This document shows positions 18,722-25,592 of a DNA stretch of 64,000 bases, piece by piece (the first letter of the stretch is position 1; each line of letters opens with the position of its first letter). The stretch is from Luteibacter rhizovicinus (lineage in GTDB: Bacteria > Pseudomonadota > Gammaproteobacteria > Xanthomonadales > Rhodanobacteraceae), in contig NZ_SMCS01000009.1 in assembly GCF_004342265.1 (NCBI RefSeq), positions 1 to 64,000 on the forward strand, written 5' to 3'. A model generated the notes under the pieces. That model was given only the letters and a program-made list of their open reading frames with translations. It was not told where the DNA came from and did no database searches. The translations under genes were made by a program, and so were the position numbers.

Positions 18722-18727
18722 GCGTCG

Positions 18728-19135
18728 TCAGCCCTTCGCCGGCTTGCCGGTCACGAGACCGACCTGGGAAAGATCCACGCGGCGCAGCAGGTCGAGGATG
18801 TCCATGACCTTCTGGTACTGAACCGTCGAATCGCCCTTCACCACCACCGGGAAATCCGGTGTCAGCGCCTTCTGCGAACGCAGTCGCTGTTCCAGTTCCG
18901 ACAGCGTCACCGGATAGGCATCGAGGAATATCTGCCCGGTCTCGGATACCGTGATGGCCTTGGTCTGCGGCTTGGCCATGCTGACCGCGGCGCTTGCCTT
19001 AGGCAGGTTGACCTTGATGCCCTGCACCGAGGCTGTGGTCATGATGATGAAGATCACCAGCAGCACGTACGCCAGATCGAGCATCGGCGTGATGTTGATG
19101 TCGTCGTACGGCTTTTCTTCTTCCTGGGCACGCAT
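18728..19135 (-). CDS. exbD: ExbD proton-channel subunit
   Basis: 135 residues, the usual ExbD size. The single membrane segment contains ITPMLDLAYVLLVIFI, whose Asp corresponds to the essential proton-binding Asp25 of E. coli ExbD. The periplasmic domain ends with VVVKGDSTVQYQKVMDILDLLRR, typical of the ExbD/TolR fold. It lies 15 bases after the exbB-fusion stop and 6 bases before the tonB start, with GGAG upstream, so the three form a tight transcription unit and probably a dedicated motor. Confidence 0.93.
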   Translation of the reverse strand: MRAQEEEKPYDDINITPMLDLAYVLLVIFIIMTTASVQGIKVNLPKASAAVSMAKPQTKAITVSETGQIFLDAYPVTLSELEQRLRSQKALTPDFPVVVKGDSTVQYQKVMDILDLLRRVDLSQVGLVTGKPAKG

Positions 19136-19150
19136 GGCCGTGGTCTCCCG

Positions 19151-20959
19151 TCAGGCCAGCACGGGCTGGTCGGCGCTGCGATGCAGCTCGGCCAGACGGG
19201 TGACGAACTCATCGACGAACACCTGCATGTTCGCGGTGACGTTCTTGTTGCGGATGAGCAGGTAGTTGTAGCCGAACAGGGCCGGAATCGCGACGAACAG
19301 ACCGGCGACCGTGGCGAGCAGCGCGGCGGCGATGCCCGGCGCGATGGCATTGACGTTCACATCGCCCGCGGCGGCAATCGCGGCGAAGGTGATCATCACG
19401 CCGACGACGGTGCCGAGCAGGCCGAGGAACGGGCCGCCCGAAATCGCAATCGTCAGCAACACCATGGATCGCGACAGCTTCTGATTCTCGCGGACCAGCA
19501 CCGAATCCATCGTGGCGCGAATGGCCTCGATCGACTCGGCGGCGATGGACGCGTGACCCTGTTCGTCGCGCCGGCTCCAGACTTCTTTCGCACCGACCTG
19601 GTACAGACGGAACAACGACGAGGAGCGCAATGGCGCGATCGTCGCGGAGCCTTCCGGTTCGCGGCTCAGGGCGAGCATGTTCTTTCCCGCCGAGCGAAAC
19701 ACGGCGACAAAGGCCTCGTTGGCGCGGGTGACCGTGCCGACATAGACGGCGCGCTGCCACATCACAACCCACGATATGACCGCCATGACCAACAGAATGC
19801 CGATGATGACCCATGCGTCGGCGGTCACGGACTTCACGATGATGCCGAAGTAACCGAAGCCCATCCCGGCCTGCTTTTCGTCCTGGCCATACTGGACCAG
19901 CTTCGACTCGGCACCCTGCGCCATGGCGTCGACAGCGATCAATACGGGCGTGCGGGCCACGCGCGACAGCCGCACTTCGTCCATCTGACCGACGAAAGCG
20001 CTCGCTGCGTCCACCGGTGCGGTAGCGCCCGCCTCCGGCGCGACGTCGCCACCGAGTACCGCCGACGACGTGAATGCCGGAAGTGCCGCGTCCATCGTCG
20101 CGTATTGGCGGCCATCCACATAGACAACGAACTTGCCATCGGCGGCGGTAACGGCCAGATGCGTCCACTGGCCCGGCTTGATGGCGTCGCCAGCGTTGCT
20201 GCGTACGGTTGTCGTGCCCGAGACTTCCACGACGGGAACCCCCTTTTCCAGCGCGATCACGAGCGACTTGCCGTTCTGCCGGCGCGCATAGATCGCCGAA
20301 CGTCCGTCCGCGAGCGCGTCCACTTTCAGCCATGCGCTGAAGGTGAAGGCACCGCCTTCCGTGGTATTGAGCGATACGCTGCCCGGCAACACCATCGGCG
20401 TCGATCCGTCGAGCCGTGCCGCCTTGCCGATGATGCCGTCGATCGTCGCGACCGATCCGGCCTGCACGTTGTTGCCGTAGGCCGTGGCATCGTGAGGCGG
20501 CGTACCCGGCGCTTCGTCGAAGTGATAGACGATGCTGTAGTCGGCATCGAATACCGCCGCGCCCTTCCCGCCGTCTGTCGCTTTCTTATCGCCGTAGTAC
20601 ATCCAGATGGACTGCTGCGACGAACCGACGTCCGGAACGTCGACCCAGATCAGCGCGACGCCCAGTACGGGGTCGAAGCTTTCGATCTGGTAATTGAGCG
20701 GCGTCTTGTCGTCAGCGGCGATGAAGCGGATGTCCGCGCCTGTTTCGGAAACGCCGTCGAACTGGAAGTTGCCCGAATGAAGCCGGATCAGTAACGGCGT
20801 ACGCCCCACCGAAGCGGACAGATTGCCACCCTTCGCGCTGCCATCGACGGTGATCGCCTTGCGGAAGGCGAAGTCCTGGTTCCACCAGGACGCTTCGGCA
20901 TGCGCTACCTGCGCGGTACCGGTGAAAAGAAGCAGACAGGCCAAGATCAAGAATCGCAT
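19151..20959 (-). CDS. exbB: ExbB proton-channel protein fused to periplasmic DUF2341 and LamG-like domains
   Basis: 602 residues, against roughly 220-250 for ordinary ExbB. The start at 20959 has AGGGGAAG upstream. A signal peptide (to about 21) is followed by a DUF2341-like segment (about 24-135: SWWNQDFAFRKAITVDG, GADIRFIAADDKTPLNYQIE, WMYYGDK). A concanavalin A/LamG-like jelly-roll follows (about 145-345: YSIVYHFDEAPGTPPHDA, FTFSAWLKVD, GQWTHLAVTAADGKFVVYVDG, MDEVRLSRVARTP). The remainder is a MotA/TolQ/ExbB channel with a first membrane helix near 375-400 and the paired helices containing GLLGTVVGVMITFAA and ALLATVAGLFVAIPA; the threonines match the conserved ones of ExbB. Lectin-like modules on a motor subunit would face the periplasm. 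Similar fusions exist in databases, as far as I recall. Function of the sensor-like part is unknown. Confidence 0.9.
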   Translation of the reverse strand: MRFLILACLLLFTGTAQVAHAEASWWNQDFAFRKAITVDGSAKGGNLSASVGRTPLLIRLHSGNFQFDGVSETGADIRFIAADDKTPLNYQIESFDPVLGVALIWVDVPDVGSSQQSIWMYYGDKKATDGGKGAAVFDADYSIVYHFDEAPGTPPHDATAYGNNVQAGSVATIDGIIGKAARLDGSTPMVLPGSVSLNTTEGGAFTFSAWLKVDALADGRSAIYARRQNGKSLVIALEKGVPVVEVSGTTTVRSNAGDAIKPGQWTHLAVTAADGKFVVYVDGRQYATMDAALPAFTSSAVLGGDVAPEAGATAPVDAASAFVGQMDEVRLSRVARTPVLIAVDAMAQGAESKLVQYGQDEKQAGMGFGYFGIIVKSVTADAWVIIGILLVMAVISWVVMWQRAVYVGTVTRANEAFVAVFRSAGKNMLALSREPEGSATIAPLRSSSLFRLYQVGAKEVWSRRDEQGHASIAAESIEAIRATMDSVLVRENQKLSRSMVLLTIAISGGPFLGLLGTVVGVMITFAAIAAAGDVNVNAIAPGIAAALLATVAGLFVAIPALFGYNYLLIRNKNVTANMQVFVDEFVTRLAELHRSADQPVLA

Positions 20960-20993
20960 AACTTCCCCTAAACGTTGGGCTCCGACGTTTACG

Positions 20994-22652
20994 TCAGAGA
21001 TCGGCCCTTAGACTGAAATGAACGCGTGTGTCGTGCGCGCGCGTGGCTTGCCCATCCTTAAGGGGATAGGCGAACTCGAGCGTGCCGGTGACGAAATCGA
21101 AAAACTGGAAGCGCGTGCCAAGACCCGCGCTGAGAAGGTCGAAGCTGGTTTTGCGTATGTCGCCGCGCGACGGGTCCGCGGCGTCGACCGGCTGCGCGAG
21201 CGCGTTCGACAGCACCAGATGCGCGCCGTCGACGAAGGCGTGGAATCGCCAGTCGTTGGCCCACTTGCCCACCGACGGAGCGATCGACGGCGAACGGAAC
21301 TCGGCCGAACCGATAACGCCATGGTCCGCGGTGTCTTCGGCTTCGAGATAACCGCGCACGGTGCTCGCGCCGCCAGCGGCGAACTGTTCGCTCGAAACCA
21401 GCGACGATGTCGCCCCCTGCGCGCTGCCGCGAAGCGAAAGGCTGTAGCCGTTGTCGAAACGAAGTACGTGCGTCAGATCGGCCCGCACATAGAAGAAATT
21501 CGCCTTCGCGCGATAGCGCTGGTTGTCGAACTCGGCGGCATCGCTGCCGCCTGCGCGCATACCGGCGGTCGCGCCAATGGACACATTGGTCGTCGACTTG
21601 TCGCGTGTAGCCTGCCCGTTGTACGACACGGTGAAGGGGATATACGTGATCGGCGACTTCGACGCCGCCGTGCCCTGGTTGATGTTCTGGTCGAAGTGTT
21701 TGCGCGTGACGCCGATGTTCAGCGACTGCGCATAGGTACCATGCGTCGGCAACGTGCGGATCAGCTGGAAGCCGAACGCGTTGCCCTTGCCCAGCACCGT
21801 GGTGCCGCCAACGGTATTCGCGTTGCTGTTGGACTTGTAACCGGAGAAGAGCAGGCTCCAGTCCGCATCGAGTGGCACCAGATAGGACCCTGCGTAGACT
21901 TCCGCGGCGTTCCGGTCCTGCGGTGCGACGATATAAGTGAACGACGCCGTATGGCCGAGCTGCCACAGATTGTCATTGCGGATACTGCCGACGGTGCGCA
22001 GTTCGGGCGTATCGACGCTATGGTCGTTGTTGACCTCGATACTGCCATGCCATGGCGAAGCGTCTTCGACCTTCAGCGTGACGTCCATGGTCTGCGGCTG
22101 CGATCCGGGCGTGAGCATCGGCACGACCTGCCGGCCGGGCTGGCGGTTGACCTGGGTGAGCTGGTCCTGCGCGGCGTTGAAGTCTGGCAGCTGGCCTTCG
22201 GCCAACGCGGGCACGGCATCGCGAATTTCCTTGGGCGAATGGTATTTCGCGCCTTCCACGCGCACCCGGCCGATGGTGTTCTCCATGACCTGCAGCCGGA
22301 TAACGCCCCCCTTGACCTGCTGGGGCGGCAGTTCGACGACCACGGATTGATAGCCGCGACTCTGGTAAATCTTCTGCAAGGCATCGCGGGCCGCATTCAC
22401 GTCGTTGAGCGACTTGCCGGGACCGAGATACGGATAGACAGCCGTTTCGATGTCCAGCGACTGCAGGGCGGTATTGCCGTCGACGACGTACTCGTTCACG
22501 TCGAAGGTTTCGGGAACGTTAGCCGCGGCGTTTGGCTGCGCATCCTGCGCCTGCGCCATGGCCGTCGCGCCGAGCGCAAGCCCGACGAATAGCCGTGCGC
22601 ATCCGCTGCCGCGCACGTTCTTCGCTTTTTCCATCATTCGCATAACCGCCAC
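20994..22652 (-). CDS. TpsB outer-membrane transporter (FhaC/ShlB family)
   Basis: 552 residues from a GTG at 22652, chosen because GCGGAG lies five bases upstream; an ATG at 22643 and a GTG at 22667 are alternatives. A signal peptide ends near AMAQA-QD. Two POTRA domains follow, starting at FDVNEYVVDGNTALQSLD and at GRVRVEGAKYHSPKEIRDA. The C-terminal part is a 16-strand barrel carrying the loop motif VRGYLEAED, the VRGY signature needed for TpsA secretion, and ends in the aromatic/hydrophobic strand HFSLRADL. It should export the giant TpsA encoded at 1990-14997. It is unusual that six other genes separate the two partners; in most TPS loci they are adjacent. The exbB fusion follows 34 bases downstream. 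Confidence 0.92.
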   Translation of the reverse strand: MAVMRMMEKAKNVRGSGCARLFVGLALGATAMAQAQDAQPNAAANVPETFDVNEYVVDGNTALQSLDIETAVYPYLGPGKSLNDVNAARDALQKIYQSRGYQSVVVELPPQQVKGGVIRLQVMENTIGRVRVEGAKYHSPKEIRDAVPALAEGQLPDFNAAQDQLTQVNRQPGRQVVPMLTPGSQPQTMDVTLKVEDASPWHGSIEVNNDHSVDTPELRTVGSIRNDNLWQLGHTASFTYIVAPQDRNAAEVYAGSYLVPLDADWSLLFSGYKSNSNANTVGGTTVLGKGNAFGFQLIRTLPTHGTYAQSLNIGVTRKHFDQNINQGTAASKSPITYIPFTVSYNGQATRDKSTTNVSIGATAGMRAGGSDAAEFDNQRYRAKANFFYVRADLTHVLRFDNGYSLSLRGSAQGATSSLVSSEQFAAGGASTVRGYLEAEDTADHGVIGSAEFRSPSIAPSVGKWANDWRFHAFVDGAHLVLSNALAQPVDAADPSRGDIRKTSFDLLSAGLGTRFQFFDFVTGTLEFAYPLKDGQATRAHDTRVHFSLRADL

Positions 22653-22809
22653 ACTGGCTCCGCTCACGCGCCCTGCGCCCCTGTTGGTCGTAACTCGTGG
22701 ACTTCCGAACCATCGATCGGTGTCTTTCGCAGGGTTAGACTTCCCGCGCTGGTCGCGACTGAACCGGTGTCACAAAAAATTCACCGACGGCGCATCGCCA
22801 GGACGGCAA
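22653..22809 (-). promoter_or_regulatory. Intergenic region with two GGAAGTC motifs, candidate promoter region of the tpsB run
   Basis: On the minus strand GGAAGTC occurs twice (22738-22744 and 22700-22706), 38 bases apart. GGAA-type -35 elements are usual for FecI-group ECF sigma factors, so one of these may be the target of the neighbouring sigma factor. I could not fix a -10 element, and the match is weak. Confidence 0.25.
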
Positions 22810-23769
22810 TCAGCTGAGCAGGACCACGCCACCGGGCAATTCGGTCACGTGAGCGCCATACGCGTCACGGATCAGCTCGGCGACGTCGCCGAGCTGGTCG
22901 AGCGAGAAGCGCGCATGCACCTTGCGCATGGCGAGATCGGAGTTCGTGACGATGATTCGTCCCCGACGATAACGATTGATGTCGGCGACGACCTCGGACA
23001 GCGGCTGGCTGTCGAAGATGAGCACGCGATGCCGCCAGGACATCGCGACATCCGTATTGACGGCCAACGCCGTCCCGACGCCACGCTCGTCGTAGTCGAC
23101 CTGCTGCGACGGCTTGACGACCGCGAGGCCTCCCGCGCAGGCCAGTTCCGTATCGCCTTCGAGGCAGGTGACCTGTATGCCGGCGTCCAGGCAGCGAACA
23201 TTGCAGGCGCTGGCCGCGCCAGCGATGACCTTCCCTTCGCCGGCGGCGATCACGAAGCGGGTTGCACGCGCGGGTAGCGTCGTCACCAGCGCTTCGCCCG
23301 CGATCAGGGCGATGCCGGAACCGCCGGGCAATACATTGAACGCGGTCTGCGTGTTCATTTCGATGGCGGCGCCGTGGAGCTCCACGCGATGCTGTTCGCC
23401 GACGCCCGTCTGAAAGTCGGGAGTGGCTCCCGACCAGCCGGGCAAGGGACTCCACGGCGAACGCAGCAGCATGAAGGCGCCAGCGGATGCTGCGACGGCA
23501 CTGCCGAGGAAGGCCCTGCGGCTTATCCGTGGCATGGGCCGTCGCCGGCGGGAAGCGTGACTGGCGGCGGCGCGTGCCGCCGGCTCCAGTCGCTCCCACA
23601 TCACATGCGCTTCGGCGAACGCACGGGCGTGCGCGTCGCTGGATGCGCACCAGCGACGGAACGCTTCGGCGTCGTCCGCCGTGGCCTGGCCCGATGTCAG
23701 CAGTAGCAGCCACGCCTGCGCGTCGCGCCGTAAAGCCGCCTGCTGCTCGTCGTCGTGTTCGCCGTCCAT
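22810..23769 (-). CDS. FecR-type anti-sigma factor (VreR-like)
   Basis: 319 residues from the ATG at 23769, four bases after the sigma-factor stop codon. The longer open frame upstream overlaps the sigma gene and is rejected. The N-terminal cytoplasmic domain (about 15-62: QAWLLLLTSGQATADDAEAF, AFAEAHVMWERL) is the sigma-binding part of FecR proteins. A single membrane segment at about 85-103 begins with SRRAFLG. The periplasmic FecR domain follows (GVGEQHRVELHGAAIEMN, ALIAGEALVTTL). The last 65 residues (SQPLSEVVADINRYRRGRII to PGGVVLLS) form an STN-like end. FecR proteins hold the cognate ECF factor inactive until a periplasmic STN domain delivers the signal; here that domain is on the protein encoded at 24310-25044. 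Confidence 0.9.
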   Translation of the reverse strand: MDGEHDDEQQAALRRDAQAWLLLLTSGQATADDAEAFRRWCASSDAHARAFAEAHVMWERLEPAARAAASHASRRRRPMPRISRRAFLGSAVAASAGAFMLLRSPWSPLPGWSGATPDFQTGVGEQHRVELHGAAIEMNTQTAFNVLPGGSGIALIAGEALVTTLPARATRFVIAAGEGKVIAGAASACNVRCLDAGIQVTCLEGDTELACAGGLAVVKPSQQVDYDERGVGTALAVNTDVAMSWRHRVLIFDSQPLSEVVADINRYRRGRIIVTNSDLAMRKVHARFSLDQLGDVAELIRDAYGAHVTELPGGVVLLS

Positions 23770-23773
23770 GTTC

Positions 23774-24310
23774 TTATGACGTTTTTCCCGCGCCGGGACC
23801 GAACCTCTGCACGACGCGGCGGTCCAGCCGGTCGCCGCAATGCTCCAGCGCCTTCCTGAGGTCCTTGCCGACCATGCGCACGGAAATGCCGAAACGCGCG
23901 GCGATGTCGGTATGCGGCTGCTCTTCGACACGTGCCGCGATCAGGATGTCCCGCTGGCGCGCGGTCAGTTCGGCGAGAGCCTCCTGCAGCGCGGCGATAT
24001 CGCGCCGTGCCTGGAATACATGCGCGGGATCGAGCGCGTCGTCGGCCATATGCAGCAGCTCGTCCACTTCCTGACCGGTCAGGAAGCGGCTGTCCGCCCT
24101 GCGTTGGTCCGCGGCGACGTTGAGTGCCATACGGAAGAGATAGCCCGTGGGATTGGTCGATCCGCCCTCGACGGCGCGCATGCCTTCTACACGCAGGAAT
24201 GTCTCCTGCATGACATCGTCGACCATGTCGTCGGAGCGCAGACGCATGCGCAGGCGGCGTGCGAAGTCCTGATAGTGGTCGACGAACAGGCCGAGCATGG
24301 TCGATTCCAT
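23774..24310 (-). CDS. ECF sigma factor, FecI group (VreI-like)
   Basis: 178 residues. The ATG at 24310 overlaps the stop codon of the sensor gene as TGATG, which implies coupled translation; a second ATG at 24298 is possible. Region 2 includes DDMVDDVMQETFLRV and GYLFRMALNVAADQRR. Region 4 includes LTARQRDILIAARVEEQPHTDIAARFGISVRMV as a helix-turn-helix. The gene order sensor, sigma factor, FecR anti-sigma is the same as vreA-vreI-vreR in P. aeruginosa, where FecI-group regulation controls type II secretion and TPS genes. Likely targets here are the tpsB-to-tpsA run and perhaps the gspE operon; this is inferred. Confidence 0.92.
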   Translation of the reverse strand: MESTMLGLFVDHYQDFARRLRMRLRSDDMVDDVMQETFLRVEGMRAVEGGSTNPTGYLFRMALNVAADQRRADSRFLTGQEVDELLHMADDALDPAHVFQARRDIAALQEALAELTARQRDILIAARVEEQPHTDIAARFGISVRMVGKDLRKALEHCGDRLDRRVVQRFGPGAGKTS

Positions 24311-25044
24311 CAGGCGTCCGCCCCATGGTTGGTACCCTGGGTCGCGCGCCGGCAGTCGTAGGGAGCGTCGGGTGCGCGTGGCAGCAGCAGGATAGTCAGC
24401 GGTTCGGGAAGTTCGGCTGGCGGCACGCCCACGTCGAGGCCATTCATGATCGCGACGATGCGTCCGTCCAGATCGTCGCTGCCCGCGGAGTTCAGGAGTT
24501 CGGTCCGGCGTACCCGGCCGCTGGCGTCGATCCAGAGTTGCAGCGCAAGACGGAAGCGTCCGGGGCGGGTACGTTCGGTACGACAGAGCGCGGCTTCGAT
24601 GCTTGCCTGCAACCGTGCGGCATAAGCTGCGCCGATATCGACGGTTCCTGTTGCGACTTGCGCGGTTTCGGCGCTGGCCGGGCCGGACGATTTCGGATCG
24701 GGGACGAGCGTGAAGGCATCGTTCGACGCATAGCTCGGCGTAAGACCGGTCCCTTCCAGCAACCTGCGCAACGCGGCGGTAACGTCGAAACGTCCGGTGA
24801 CGCCAGGACTGTTACGCCCTACGGTCTGCGCATCGTCGACGAGGACGGCGATACCCGTGGTTTCGCTGTAGGCGCGCAAGGCCATCACCAGAGGCTGCGG
24901 TGCGATATCGAAAACGACCTGCTCATCGTGTCTGTGGCCTGCCGTGTTTTCTTCGGGAAGGTGCTGTATCTCGGCTCCCATACACAGGGAGCTGGCGAAT
25001 GCGATGGCCCCGATCCACGCGACCGCGCTTCGTGCCACGGCCAT
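24310..25044 (-). CDS. STN-domain sensor fused to a TonB C-terminal-like domain (VreA-like)
   Basis: 244 residues from the ATG at 25044, which gives a standard signal peptide (MAVARSAVAWIGAIAFASSL). An ATG at 25107 would add 21 basic residues and lies upstream of a possible -10 box, so I prefer the shorter form. The mature protein has an STN domain at about 43-114 (VVFDIAPQPLVMALRAYSETTG, with the spacing of secretin/TonB short N-terminal domains). A C-terminal domain at about 140-222 resembles TonB (LALQLWIDASGRVRRTELL, VGVPPAELPEPLTILLLP). There is no beta barrel, unlike FecA or FpvA. Such a receptor-less STN protein is the signature of the P. aeruginosa PUMA3 sensor VreA. It should act in the periplasm on the FecR anti-sigma encoded downstream. 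What it senses is unknown. Confidence 0.85.
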   Translation of the reverse strand: MAVARSAVAWIGAIAFASSLCMGAEIQHLPEENTAGHRHDEQVVFDIAPQPLVMALRAYSETTGIAVLVDDAQTVGRNSPGVTGRFDVTAALRRLLEGTGLTPSYASNDAFTLVPDPKSSGPASAETAQVATGTVDIGAAYAARLQASIEAALCRTERTRPGRFRLALQLWIDASGRVRRTELLNSAGSDDLDGRIVAIMNGLDVGVPPAELPEPLTILLLPRAPDAPYDCRRATQGTNHGADA

Positions 25045-25089
25045 TCCCGTCCGCCTGATCCCCTGGGATCGTGATCGATGCAGATCCCT

Positions 25090-25157
25090 AAAGTAGGCTC
25101 GCCACATGACACATCCGCAGCACTTTTGTGACCGTATTTCTTTCCGTTTCGTGACAT
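25090..25157 (-). promoter_or_regulatory. Candidate Pho-box array and -10 box upstream of the sensor gene
   Basis: On the minus strand the heptamers CGGTCAC (25128-25134), GTGCTGC (25117-25123) and GTGTCAT (25106-25112) are spaced exactly 11 bp apart. A further ATGTCAC lies at 25151-25157. Three of the four match the Pho half-site CTGTCAY at 6 of 7 positions; GTGCTGC does not. Ten bases after the last is TACTTT (25090-25095), the spacing expected between a Pho box and a -10 box. The pattern is visible in the sequence; control by PhoB is inference. Confidence 0.4.
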
Positions 25158-25226
25158 TCCACGTTCCGGACCGTCACGGAGTAGGATGCGCGCCAACGGC
25201 TGCCGGCCGGTCCCGCGGTGTTTGCC

Positions 25227-25592
25227 ATGCGTCCTTCAGCGATCCCTGCCCTGCTTGTCTTTGTCCTGCTCGTTACCGGGCCGATGGCGCGTGCGCAGGA
25301 TCGCCCGACCGGCGATAACGCGGCGACGTCGTGTACCGATGTCGAGATTCAGGGCAGGCGGGTGCCGTCGTACGACTGTCTCAGCCGCCTGATGGCCGCG
25401 CCCACGCGCACGGGCACATCGACCGCCCCTCTCGCCAGCGAAGCACAATCGGCCATGTCCCATCGGATGGGTTTGTATAACGACAGCGCGCTGCGGCAGC
25501 GCATGGGGACCAACTTCGGACGCTCCGTGGAACCGATGCGGCCGACCGTGTCGTATCCGACGCCGTTAGTCCCCGCGCTGGGTGGTCACTAG
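25227..25592 (+). CDS. Small secreted protein of unknown function, divergent from the sensor gene
   Basis: 121 residues from the ATG at 25227; a GTG three codons earlier is an alternative. A signal peptide (MRPSAIPALLVFVLLVTGPMARA) is followed by a short mature protein with a likely disulfide pair (SCTDVEIQGRRVPSYDC). The polar end contains LYNDSALRQRMGTNFGRSVEP. I do not recognise the family. It is the only plus-strand gene of the accessory region and shares its intergenic region with the sensor gene, so it may be co-regulated. Its last 27 bases overlap the 3' end of tsaE on the opposite strand. Confidence 0.65.
   Translation: MRPSAIPALLVFVLLVTGPMARAQDRPTGDNAATSCTDVEIQGRRVPSYDCLSRLMAAPTRTGTSTAPLASEAQSAMSHRMGLYNDSALRQRMGTNFGRSVEPMRPTVSYPTPLVPALGGH

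Noticed and set aside
23774-23931. Longer N terminus of the FecR-type protein (start at 23931)
   Set aside because: The extension lies wholly inside the sigma-factor gene in another frame and is Arg/Ser-rich. The ATG at 23769 gives the normal FecR N terminus right after the sigma stop codon.
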